Assembly (NCBI GenBank): GCA_963667005.1
Contig: OY762937.1
Location: forward strand, 1,612,001 to 1,676,000
Length of the DNA: 64,000 nt
Source: G963662605 sp963667005
Lineage (GTDB): Bacteria > Bacteroidota > Ignavibacteria > Ignavibacteriales > Ignavibacteriaceae
Reading direction: 5' to 3'
This document shows positions 39,230 to 47,268 of this stretch, piece after piece. The notes beneath the pieces are model-generated. The model did not search any database. It saw only the letters and a program-made list of their open reading frames with translations, and was not told the origin of the DNA. Both the position numbers and the translations under genes were made by a program. How positions within the stretch are numbered: the first letter of the stretch is position 1; the number at the start of each line of letters is the position of its first letter.

Positions 39230-39789
39230 GAAAATTACTGCTGCTCGTAATGGTATTTATCAGCCTTGGCTTATTAGTAGGAAAGACTTTCGCATCCGAG
39301 GTAAAAAAAAAAGACTTAATCGAACAAATACGTTATCATTTTTACTTGTCGGTAAAAAATGAAGATGATTTGAGAAAGTTGAAAAAGATTTTAGAAACAA
39401 CGAATGAAAAGGATCCTCTGGTAACAGCTTACCGGGGTGCGGCTCAGACTATTGAAGCAATTTACGTGTTTTGGCCGTTAAAAAAGCTGGACTATCTGAA
39501 AGAAGGACTTGCCGTAATTGCCTCAGCAATTAGTCTGGACCCTAGCAATCTGGAAATCCGGTATATCCGCTTCAGTATTGTTTCAAATGTGCCCGGGTTT
39601 TTAGGATTCGGTAATCTTTTGGTGGAAGATAAGCCTGTGATTCTGAAGGGACTTCTTAAGCAGGATTATTCTTCAATTACACAACAGACTCAAATCGGAA
39701 TGATTGAGTATATGCTTAAGTCGGATGATTTGACCGAATCAGAGGCTTCAACACTAAAAAAACTCTATAGTGCGATTTACAAAAAATAA
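39226..39789 (+). CDS. Secreted helical protein of unknown function in the carotenoid operon
   Basis: Not recognised. The 187 residues begin with a signal peptide (MRKLLLLVMVFISLGLLVGKTFA) and continue as a mainly helical, Lys/Leu-rich domain. This includes YRGAAQTIEAIYVFWPLKK and DPSNLEIRYIRFSIVSNVP, which look like a tetratricopeptide-like fold. The start is GTG with AATGAGG upstream, overlapping crtB by 4 bp. Its place inside the operon suggests a role in carotenoid assembly, transport or envelope placement, but no enzyme motif is visible. Confidence 0.8.
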   Translation: MRKLLLLVMVFISLGLLVGKTFASEVKKKDLIEQIRYHFYLSVKNEDDLRKLKKILETTNEKDPLVTAYRGAAQTIEAIYVFWPLKKLDYLKEGLAVIASAISLDPSNLEIRYIRFSIVSNVPGFLGFGNLLVEDKPVILKGLLKQDYSSITQQTQIGMIEYMLKSDDLTESEASTLKKLYSAIYKK

Positions 39790-39800
39790 TACATGTTTAT

Positions 39801-40463
39801 ATGATCTATCCTAAAAAATCGTTTTGGGCTAAAAAGGTATTCGACAAATATTTGCAGCGTTTGCTGGAAAATAATTTTTCGCACTTCTATTTGGTAAACA
39901 GTATACCTGAAATTGATGACAAAAACTCTTTGCTCATTGTGCCCAATCATTTTAGTTGGTGGGATGGCTTCTTTATTTACTATCTATCACAGGGCCGTTT
40001 TCGTAAAAGATTTTATCTCATGATGCTGGAAGAGCAGCTGAAAAGATATTGGTTTTTCGCAAAAGTAGGAGCTTTTTCAATTAATCCTGCCAATCCAATC
40101 TCGGTTGCGCTAAGCGTTAAGTACACTTCTTCATTACTGAATAACGCTAAAAATCTAGTGGTACTATATCCTCAAGGTAAAATTGAACCGTATGATAAAA
40201 GACCGCTGGAAATCCATGCCGGATACCGCAGATTATTACAAGGAGTTGAAAATTGCTCTGTGCTTCCTGTTGTCTTTAAAATCGTTTGGCACAATGCAAT
40301 GAGGCCGGATATATTTTGCGCCTTCGGAAATGTATTAGAAGGTAAACTATTAGTCGGAAATCAGGTAGACATTGCGACAGAGATTCATTCGGCTCTTGAC
40401 TTACTAGACAGGAATTCAATTGAGGGTACATACCAGATGGATTTATTTGAGTACGTACAATGA
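39801..40463 (+). CDS. PlsC-like acyltransferase (possible carotenoid glycoside acyltransferase)
   Basis: LPLAT-superfamily acyltransferase. The HxxxxD catalytic motif is NHFSWWD (about residues 54-60), and the substrate loop is YPQGKIEP in place of FPEGT. The 220 residues are typical. In its setting, next to a glycosyltransferase and CruF, it most likely acylates the sugar of a carotenoid glycoside, as CruD does for chlorobactene glucoside in green sulfur bacteria. Phospholipid synthesis is the alternative. It overlaps the next gene by 4 bp (ATGA). Confidence 0.85.
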   Translation: MIYPKKSFWAKKVFDKYLQRLLENNFSHFYLVNSIPEIDDKNSLLIVPNHFSWWDGFFIYYLSQGRFRKRFYLMMLEEQLKRYWFFAKVGAFSINPANPISVALSVKYTSSLLNNAKNLVVLYPQGKIEPYDKRPLEIHAGYRRLLQGVENCSVLPVVFKIVWHNAMRPDIFCAFGNVLEGKLLVGNQVDIATEIHSALDLLDRNSIEGTYQMDLFEYVQ

Positions 40464-41554
40464 ATGCCTTTGATGTTGTCAACGTATTGATATTCATATC
40501 CCTGATTATCTTTATGGCTATAACCGTGATAAATTTCTTTACAGCCCCACGATTAACGAAAATTGGTAAAACTGCAAAAGATGCCCCCATGATTTCGATT
40601 CTTATCCCGGCAAGGAATGAAGAGAAAAACATCTCAAGGTGTTTAGACTCGGTAACCTCAATTGAATATCCCCGGTATGAAATCATCGTGTATGATGATG
40701 ATTCTATCGACAGCACGGCAGAGATGACCGGAAAGTACGCAAATGTTACTTTGATACGTGGTGGGAATCTGCCGGAAGGCTGGAAAGGTAAAAACCATGC
40801 ATGTGCCCGACTCGCGGGAACTGCAAAAGGCGACTACTTGTTATTTCTTGATGCGGATGTAGAACTACAGCCTCATGCAGTTACTGCGGCTATTGCATTA
40901 ATGAATAGGAAGAACGCGAACATGATCTCCTGCTTTCCTCATCAAACAATGAGCTCATTTGGAGAAATGATGACTGTTCCATTATTGAATTTTATCCTTC
41001 TTGGATTTTTACCTCTGATCGCAGTTCATAAAAGACGTGCAAAGCGTTACTCTGCGGCAATAGGGAAGTTTATTTTGATCCAAAAAAGTGCATATGACAC
41101 AATTGGCGGACACGAGGCCATAAAAAATGATGTGGTAGACGATCTGGCAATTGCACGCAATATGAAAGAATATGGATTTACTATTCTCGCAGCATTAGCC
41201 GGCAAATTTATTACGTGCCGAATGTATGAAGGTTCGGCCGAAGCATTTGCCGGATTTGGTAAAAATTTTTACAGGGGATTAAATTTGCCTGCCCCGATTT
41301 TTTTTCTTATCCTTACAGCAGTGGAAGTAATATTTTTGTTCCCGCTTATTTATGTGTTTTTCTCGTTACATTATTTACCTCATGTATGTATGATTGCTCT
41401 GATACGTATGCTTATCTCCAAAAAATCAAGCCAGCCGGTATTGTTTAATACTATTCTGCATGTTCCCCAGATGTTGATTCTATATTTCTTAGGAATTTTT
41501 TCCATGTTGAGAGTGAACATGGGTGGAATCCGGTGGAAAGGCCGTCTTGTATGA
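40460..41554 (+). CDS. Family 2 glycosyltransferase (CruC/CruG-like)
   Basis: Membrane-bound GT2 that probably glycosylates a hydroxylated carotenoid. The 364 residues show an N-terminal membrane helix, the nucleotide-sugar motifs ISILIPARNEEKNI and YDDDSIDSTAE, the metal-binding DAD in LFLDADVEL, and a NDVVDDLAIARNMK acceptor-site motif. Two or three C-terminal membrane helices follow. The family includes CruC and CruG; the sugar is unknown. It starts within the acyltransferase stop and overlaps cruF (ATGA). Confidence 0.87.
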   Translation: MNAFDVVNVLIFISLIIFMAITVINFFTAPRLTKIGKTAKDAPMISILIPARNEEKNISRCLDSVTSIEYPRYEIIVYDDDSIDSTAEMTGKYANVTLIRGGNLPEGWKGKNHACARLAGTAKGDYLLFLDADVELQPHAVTAAIALMNRKNANMISCFPHQTMSSFGEMMTVPLLNFILLGFLPLIAVHKRRAKRYSAAIGKFILIQKSAYDTIGGHEAIKNDVVDDLAIARNMKEYGFTILAALAGKFITCRMYEGSAEAFAGFGKNFYRGLNLPAPIFFLILTAVEVIFLFPLIYVFFSLHYLPHVCMIALIRMLISKKSSQPVLFNTILHVPQMLILYFLGIFSMLRVNMGGIRWKGRLV

Positions 41555-42186
41555 AAGTGAAAAGCGATAAGTTTTATATTTTTGCAATGTATGTAGCCTT
41601 TTTAATTGGGGCACTGCAGTTCGGCATGAGTGCCGCAATTGACCGGCTTTCAATCGCCACCCCATACTTCCTTAGCGCAATCTATGTTCTCGTGATATTT
41701 GCTCTTCTGACAAATATTACTTTGTCGTTAATTGAGATATTTATATTCGCTTTTTTTACCGGACTATTAAGTGAAATAATTGGTGTACATACGGGTATTT
41801 TATTCGGTAATTATCATTATACAAGCCTGCTTGGTCCCAGCATAGTAGGTGTGCCATGGATCATTGCAATTAACTGGGCATTCCTCATTGCCGGAAGTAT
41901 AATCATATCCGATACGCTTTTTAACAATAGAATTTTGCAAATAGTCTCTGCCGTATTATTGATTGTGATTTTTGATTTTATCATGGAGCCCGTGGCAGTT
42001 AAACTGCATTATTGGGAGTGGGCAGATAATAGCATCCCCTTGTATAATTATATTTCATGGGCATTCGTGAGCCTTGTATGCGTGGGATATAGTAAATTTC
42101 GTGGATTCAAACTTAGCGGTTCAGTCATGATACACTATTATATTGCTCAAACATTGTTTTTTGGCTTTCTGAGGTTTCTCATCTAA
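41551..42186 (+). CDS. cruF: Carotenoid 1,2-hydratase CruF-like membrane protein
   Basis: Integral membrane enzyme of the CruF (DUF422) family that hydrates the terminal psi end of acyclic or monocyclic carotenoids to a tertiary alcohol. Family motifs are LLSEIIGVHTGILFGNYHY, GVPWIIAINWAF and FDFIMEPVAVKLHYWEW, followed by IPLYNYISW. About six helices are predicted. The open frame begins at 41533, but ATG 41551 overlaps the previous stop (ATGA) and gives 211 residues. It is the last gene of the carotenoid operon. No terminator is evident in the 175 bases before acs. Confidence 0.9.
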   Translation: MKVKSDKFYIFAMYVAFLIGALQFGMSAAIDRLSIATPYFLSAIYVLVIFALLTNITLSLIEIFIFAFFTGLLSEIIGVHTGILFGNYHYTSLLGPSIVGVPWIIAINWAFLIAGSIIISDTLFNNRILQIVSAVLLIVIFDFIMEPVAVKLHYWEWADNSIPLYNYISWAFVSLVCVGYSKFRGFKLSGSVMIHYYIAQTLFFGFLRFLI

Positions 42187-42361
42187 TTGCGGCATATTTG
42201 CCATCCGTAATGATTGTCCGTGGTCATTATTTGCCGAACCCCGCTCGCATTTCCCCCTTGTATTTTACATCCGCAAAATTTATTTTAATATCCGGTTACG
42301 CTTCCTCTCGATTTGAATATGTGTTATTAAATAAACGATACTATATATTAGGAGAAAAGCA

Positions 42362-44254
42362 ATGGATAAAAAGGAATTATCCGGTGAAGTATATTATCCA
42401 AGCAGGGATATTGTCCGAAAAGCCCGGGTTAAGGATTATGAAAGATTAGTCAAGAATGCTGAATCCGATCTTGAAGGATTTTGGGAGAAGGAGGCAAGGG
42501 AGCTCTTCTGGTTTAAAAAATGGGACAAAGTATTGGATGATGCCCGGAAACCTTTTTACAAATGGTTCACAGGCGGGCAGACTAACATTTCATACAATTG
42601 TCTTGATGCGCATATTCACACCCACAGAAAAAATAAATTGGCCTTGATATGGGAAGGGGAAAAGGGAGAATTCCACTCATATTCCTATTTTGCCCTTCAT
42701 CGCGATACCTGTCGTTTTGCAAATATTCTCCGCAGCCTTGGCGTAAAAAAGGGAGACCGCGTTACTCTGTATATGGGAAGGATACCGGAACTGGTTATAG
42801 GTATGCTCGCATGTGCGAGGATCGGTGCGATTCACTCGGTTGTGTACGGCGGTTTTTCCGTTGAAGCATTGCATGAAAGACTTGAAGACAGCCAATCCAA
42901 GGTGCTTATTACTGCCGATGGCGCTTATCAGCGCGGTAAAATTATTCCGCTAAAAGAAATTGTTGACGAAGCTCTTCAACGTGCTGCAACAGTTGAGAGT
43001 GTCCTGGTTGTGAAAAGAACCGGGGAACCTATTAATATGGACGCCGGCAGAGATATGTGGTATCATGAACTGATGTCGCTTCCGATTGCCAATGACAAAA
43101 ATCATGTCGAGGTAATGGACGCGGAGGATCCGCTTTTTATATTATATACATCAGGCACGACCGGTAAACCAAAGGCTATCCTTCATACGCACGGCGGTTA
43201 TATGGTAGGTACATATACTACGATGAAATATGTATTTGACGTCAGAGAAGAAGACAGATATTGGTGTACTGCAGATCCCGGATGGATAACAGGCCATAGT
43301 TATATAGTATATGGACCTTTGCTCGCCGGCGCAACATCTTTCATGTACGAAGGTGCGCCCACGCATCCTTATCCGAATCGGTGGTGGCAGATGATAGAGA
43401 AGTATGGGATTAATATTTTCTATACGGCACCTACTGCTATTCGTGGTCTTATGCGATTTGGCGAGGCCTGGCCTAACCGCCACGATTTGTCATCACTGAG
43501 GCTTCTGGGAAGCGTTGGTGAGCCGATTAATCCCGAAGCATGGAAATGGTATCACCGGGTCATCGGAAAGGAAAAATGCCCGATTATGGATACATGGTGG
43601 CAGACTGAGACAGGTATGTTTATGGTTACACCAATGCCTGTTGTTCCACTCAAACCCGGTTCAGGAGGCAGGCCGTTCCCGGGAGTTATTATGGATGTTG
43701 TAAATGAACAAGGAGAACCGGTAAAACCTAATGAAGAAGGATACCTCGTTATCAAGCGCCCATGGCCGGCAATGATACGTACAATTTATAAAGATGACGA
43801 ACGTTATGTTAATCAGTATTGGAGCCGTGGTCCAGATATCTATACAACAGGGGATTCGGCACGTAAGGATGAAGACGGCTATTTCTGGGTTATTGGTAGA
43901 GTCGATGATGTAATTAAAGTTTCCGGCTACCGTTTGGGAACAGCTGAGATTGAAAGTGCGCTGGTCAGCCACCACTCAGTTGCGGAGGCGGCGGCAATAG
44001 GTCTTCCGCATGAAATTAAAGGCCATGCGATACATGCCTATGTTATCCTGAAAGCCGGCGTTGAAAGAAGTGAAAAACTTCTCGAAGAACTCCGCGGCCA
44101 TGTAGGACATGAAGTTGGTCCGATTGCAAAACCGGAACATATTGAGTTTGTTGATTCGCTTCCGAAAACCCGCAGCGGAAAAATCATGCGAAGAGTATTA
44201 AAAGCAAAAGCACTTGGAGTTGATCCGGGGAATCTCTCTACATTAGAAGAATAA
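42362..44254 (+). CDS. acs: Acetyl-CoA synthetase
   Basis: AMP-forming acetate:CoA ligase that brings acetate into central metabolism; acetate released from acetylated pectin is one possible source. The 630 residues contain YTSGTTGKPKA (P-loop like A3), DTWWQTETG (A5), the YTTGDSARKDEDGYFW region (A7) and the C-terminal PKTRSGKIMRR with the lysine that is acetylated in other Acs proteins. AGGAGA precedes the ATG. Propionate or other short acids cannot be excluded as substrates. Confidence 0.94.
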   Translation: MDKKELSGEVYYPSRDIVRKARVKDYERLVKNAESDLEGFWEKEARELFWFKKWDKVLDDARKPFYKWFTGGQTNISYNCLDAHIHTHRKNKLALIWEGEKGEFHSYSYFALHRDTCRFANILRSLGVKKGDRVTLYMGRIPELVIGMLACARIGAIHSVVYGGFSVEALHERLEDSQSKVLITADGAYQRGKIIPLKEIVDEALQRAATVESVLVVKRTGEPINMDAGRDMWYHELMSLPIANDKNHVEVMDAEDPLFILYTSGTTGKPKAILHTHGGYMVGTYTTMKYVFDVREEDRYWCTADPGWITGHSYIVYGPLLAGATSFMYEGAPTHPYPNRWWQMIEKYGINIFYTAPTAIRGLMRFGEAWPNRHDLSSLRLLGSVGEPINPEAWKWYHRVIGKEKCPIMDTWWQTETGMFMVTPMPVVPLKPGSGGRPFPGVIMDVVNEQGEPVKPNEEGYLVIKRPWPAMIRTIYKDDERYVNQYWSRGPDIYTTGDSARKDEDGYFWVIGRVDDVIKVSGYRLGTAEIESALVSHHSVAEAAAIGLPHEIKGHAIHAYVILKAGVERSEKLLEELRGHVGHEVGPIAKPEHIEFVDSLPKTRSGKIMRRVLKAKALGVDPGNLSTLEE

Positions 44255-44297
44255 TACTGTATATTTAGATAGAGAAAAATCTTTATGTAGGTATTTA

Positions 44298-44813
44298 ATG
44301 CGTTTAGTCATGCTTTTAGCGGCGCTGTTCATGCCGATATGCGCCGCTCAATCTCAACATGTCGATTGGTCGCAATGGAACTACTTCGTTGGTGACTGGA
44401 TAGGTGAAGGAACAGGCGCGCCGGGGCAGGGTAATGGTGGATTTAGTTTTGCCTTCGATTTGCAAGGTGCAATACTTGTACGAAAGAACTATTCGGAATT
44501 CCCCGCAACTGAAAAATCGCCTGCATACAGGCATGATGATCTTATGGTAATGTATCCGGATGGCGGTTCGTGGTCTGCTGAATATTATGATAATGAAGGC
44601 CACGTAATTCACTATGCAATAACCTTTAATCAGGACTCGACAAAGGTAATTTTTACCTCAAAATACCAAAAGAATACTCCGTCTTTTAGATTAACCTATA
44701 CCAAGCAGGACCAGAACCACGTTAACATATTATTTGAATTTGCAGCACCGTCTGAGGAGCTTCAATTTAAACCATATATTGAAGCTGTCGCGGTGAGAAA
44801 AGTTAAGGACTAA
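44298..44813 (+). CDS. Secreted lipocalin-like protein of unknown function
   Basis: A 171-residue protein with a signal peptide (ends AAQSQ). The beta-rich domain begins WNYFVGDWIGEGTG and continues with HDDLMVMYPDGGSWSAEYYD and YIEAVAVRKV. The opening 'VGDWIGEGTG' resembles lipocalin-like and DUF1579-type proteins that bind small hydrophobic ligands. It has no catalytic motif that I can see. AGGT lies before the ATG. It follows acs by 43 bp and precedes a transporter by 2 bp. Confidence 0.75.
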   Translation: MRLVMLLAALFMPICAAQSQHVDWSQWNYFVGDWIGEGTGAPGQGNGGFSFAFDLQGAILVRKNYSEFPATEKSPAYRHDDLMVMYPDGGSWSAEYYDNEGHVIHYAITFNQDSTKVIFTSKYQKNTPSFRLTYTKQDQNHVNILFEFAAPSEELQFKPYIEAVAVRKVKD

Positions 44814-44815
44814 AC

Positions 44816-45709
44816 GTGAACGGGTTTTTCCAAAAATTCATAGCAAACACTAAGCTAACCTGGCGACCGATAGTTGCTGTCTTTTTCTGGGGACTCTCAT
44901 TTATTGCTACCAAAATAGCCTTACGTGAAATAGATCCTATCCTGATCATTAACCTGCGTTTGCTTTTGGCCGTACCGCTTCTTGGTGTGATTTCTGTTTT
45001 ATATAAACGTTCCTTAAAACTTCAGCCCAGGCAGTTCTTCTTAGTCTTGTTGTTAGCCGCTATTTCGGTATTTCATTTATGGATACAAGTCACAGGGCTT
45101 CGCTTTACCAGTGCCGCAAACACGGGATGGATTATAGGAACAACTCCGATATTTATTGCCATCATGAGTTTTATATTTCTTAAAGAAAAACTTGTTGCCC
45201 GGGAATTCATCGGTATAGCTATTTCTATTGCGGGGCTTCTTTTGCTTATTAGTAAAGGGAACCTGACTTCACTCTCATTCATAACCGGAAAAGGAGATCT
45301 CTTAGTGCTCGCAAGCTGTGTAACATGGGGTTTCTACTCGGTGGTGAACAGAAAAATTGTATTAGATTATTCTCCTCTGGTCAGCATCTTTTATGTCTTT
45401 GTATTTATGGCAGTTCTTACATTTCCTTTTACTCTTAATGCCGCCTCAGTATATACGGTTATGCATTTATCTGCTTCAGGAATTTATGCTATTTTATTCC
45501 TTGGAATATTCTGTGCCGGGATAGCTTACGTCCTTTGGGCACAGGCATTAAACAGAATGGGTTCTGCAAACGTGGCAGCGTTTCTTTACCTTGAGCCTTT
45601 TGTAACAGTGCTTGGGGCGTGGATGTTTCTTGGGGAACATCTTACGGGCTTCATGGCTCTAAGCGGATTGATCATTATGTTCGGAGTAGCGTTAGTAAAT
45701 TTCAAATAG
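44816..45709 (+). CDS. EamA-family (drug/metabolite) transporter
   Basis: Inner-membrane exporter-type permease with two EamA repeats and ten predicted helices in 297 residues. The repeats are recognisable from FFWGLSFIATKIALR at the start of the first and WGFYSVVNRKIVLDYSP at the start of the second. The second repeat ends LEPFVTVLGAWMFLGEHLTG, a strong family signature. The start is GTG at 44816, just after the previous stop. The substrate is unknown. Confidence 0.92.
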   Translation: MNGFFQKFIANTKLTWRPIVAVFFWGLSFIATKIALREIDPILIINLRLLLAVPLLGVISVLYKRSLKLQPRQFFLVLLLAAISVFHLWIQVTGLRFTSAANTGWIIGTTPIFIAIMSFIFLKEKLVAREFIGIAISIAGLLLLISKGNLTSLSFITGKGDLLVLASCVTWGFYSVVNRKIVLDYSPLVSIFYVFVFMAVLTFPFTLNAASVYTVMHLSASGIYAILFLGIFCAGIAYVLWAQALNRMGSANVAAFLYLEPFVTVLGAWMFLGEHLTGFMALSGLIIMFGVALVNFK

Positions 45710-45722
45710 CAGGAGCTTTGCT

Positions 45723-46205
45723 ATGGAAAAATGCCTCTTAATAATAGACGTCCAAAAAGGATTTATCAACGACCATACATCTCATATTCCTCAACTGATC
45801 GAGAGGTTGCAATACACCTATACCTATGTCTTTGCAACAAAATTTTATAATCCTCCAGACTCATTTTATCGCAAGCTGATCCATTGGGAGAAGTTTGATG
45901 AAGGCAGCCATGAATGTGAATTTGCATATGAGCCGAAACGTGATACTTATGTAATTGGCAAATCAGTGTATAGTTGTGTTAATGATTCATTTCTGGAAAA
46001 GTTAGCAGCACTCAATATAGGGGAGGTACATATCAGTGGGCTGGAGACCGATATGTGTGTCATGAAGAATGCGGTTGATTTATTTGAGGCCGGTATTGTC
46101 CCTGTAGTGTTGTCTGAATTTTGCGCGAGCTGTTCCGGTGAAACTGCGCACCGGAATGCCCTGCAAACAATTAGAAGATATATTGGAGTGGATCAAGTTC
46201 TATAA
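45723..46205 (+). CDS. Isochorismatase-family cysteine hydrolase
   Basis: Cytoplasmic hydrolase of the nicotinamidase/isochorismatase fold. The triad is visible as Asp in IIDVQKGF (residue 9), Lys in VIGKSVYSC, and Cys in LETDMCVMKNA. The 160 residues are at the short end. It could be a nicotinamidase or act on another amide; the sequence alone does not say. AGGAG precedes the ATG. The 3' end overlaps the convergent Nudix regulator by 6 bp. Confidence 0.87.
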   Translation: MEKCLLIIDVQKGFINDHTSHIPQLIERLQYTYTYVFATKFYNPPDSFYRKLIHWEKFDEGSHECEFAYEPKRDTYVIGKSVYSCVNDSFLEKLAALNIGEVHISGLETDMCVMKNAVDLFEAGIVPVVLSEFCASCSGETAHRNALQTIRRYIGVDQVL

Positions 46206-46889
46206 TTCGAAAGTGAATCCCTTTTCCTTGAGACGGTTATAAGTACTTTTCTCAAATTTGTAGAGATATGCTGCTCGACGTACATTTGATTTATCCTTTT
46301 CTTGCAGCCGCTTCAACAGATTCATTTTGAGTAGCTTCTTCCGGAAATTTCTCTTGTCAATCTTTTTCCCCAATATTTCTTCATAGAGTTTCTGCAATTG
46401 AGGCAATGTAAACTTTTCCGGTAGCAGCTCAAATCCGATAGGTTTAATACGCACTCTTGATTGCAATTTTTTAAGGGCTGTTTGGATGATTTGTGCATGA
46501 TCAAATGGTAGTTCGGGTAAATCATGGAGTTTAAACCAGGATACTTCGCTGGTATCAATTCCGGGAGAAAGCGCATAGTTTTCCGGACTGATCAAAGCAA
46601 AGTGGGCAATCGTAAAAACCCGCCAGAGAGGATACCTCTCCACACCATCGAAGACGGCAGTCTGTTCAAGATAGATATTTTTTACACCGGTTGTAACTTC
46701 CAATATTCTCTGTGCCGCATCTTCAACCAACTCGTCTTTCTTAATAAAGCCGCCCGGAAGTGCCCACATGCCCTTTTCGGGTTGTATGGCGCGTTTTACA
46801 AGAAGTACTTCGAGTGTTGAGTTCTCAAAACCAAAGATTACGCAATCAATGGAAATATTCTTTATAACTTCTTTTAATTTATGCGACAT
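46200..46889 (-). CDS. Nudix-type transcriptional regulator (NrtR/AraR-like)
   Basis: A 229-residue protein with an N-terminal Nudix fold (residues about 10-140) and a C-terminal winged helix (about 150-225, FTLPQLQKLYEEILGKKIDKR), the NrtR-family layout. The Nudix box keeps G47-x5-E53 and R61, but the catalytic glutamates of REUxEE are replaced by Ile62, Val65 and Thr66. It is therefore probably a sensor without hydrolase activity. In Bacteroidota such proteins control sugar genes (AraR for arabinose). Divergence from xylB-xylA suggests xylose control; NAD control (NrtR) is the alternative. Confidence 0.88.
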   Translation of the reverse strand: MSHKLKEVIKNISIDCVIFGFENSTLEVLLVKRAIQPEKGMWALPGGFIKKDELVEDAAQRILEVTTGVKNIYLEQTAVFDGVERYPLWRVFTIAHFALISPENYALSPGIDTSEVSWFKLHDLPELPFDHAQIIQTALKKLQSRVRIKPIGFELLPEKFTLPQLQKLYEEILGKKIDKRNFRKKLLKMNLLKRLQEKDKSNVRRAAYLYKFEKSTYNRLKEKGFTFEL

Positions 46890-46948
46890 AAGAGAAAACT
46901 TTCTTTTTGCTTAAAAATCCTGAGCATCAGGTCAAATGTGTCTAAATA

Positions 46949-46963
46949 GTGTAAAAAGTACAC
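46949..46963. promoter_or_regulatory. Candidate operator for the Nudix regulator
   Basis: Perfect palindrome GTGTA-AAAAG-TACAC, 60 bp upstream of the regulator gene in the divergent regulator/xylB region. The flanks extend the symmetry by a further partial match (TAGTGTA/TACACAA). The rest of the 373-bp gene-free stretch 46890-47262 is AT-rich and contains the C/G palindrome element at 47080. Confidence 0.45.
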
Positions 46964-47079
46964 AAATATATTTGATTTGTCCTCTTATTTATCCTATTTT
47001 GTTATCAAATTTACAAAATTTATTACACTGATTAAAACCAGGTAAGGTCATAGCATTTAGCTTACCCATGTTTGTCAGG

Positions 47080-47169
47080 TGAACTCACCCCCATCCCCTC
47101 TCTTTGAAAGAGAGGGGAGAGCCCGAAGAGTTACATTTGGCTTGAATTCAGCTGGCGAGGGTGAGTTCA
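47080..47169. repeat. Nested palindrome element
   Basis: Outer perfect arms TGAACTCACCC (47080-47090) and GGGTGAGTTCA (47159-47169). Inside is a perfect hairpin CCCCTCTCTTT/AAAGAGAGGGG (47095-47117). It resembles the element at 7498-7613 in layout and C/G-rich content. It lies about 100 bases upstream of xylB. Confidence 0.7.
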
Positions 47170-47268
47170 TTATTGCTCAATTACTATGAAAACAGAACAT
47201 ATAGATTTGCGCAATGAATCCTGTTACTAATTTGTCTAAGTATTAATTAAAGACGCAAAATAGTGAAT

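Noticed and set aside
42187..42361. Possible riboswitch before acs
   Set aside because: No conserved riboswitch core was recognisable and no terminator-like hairpin was seen.
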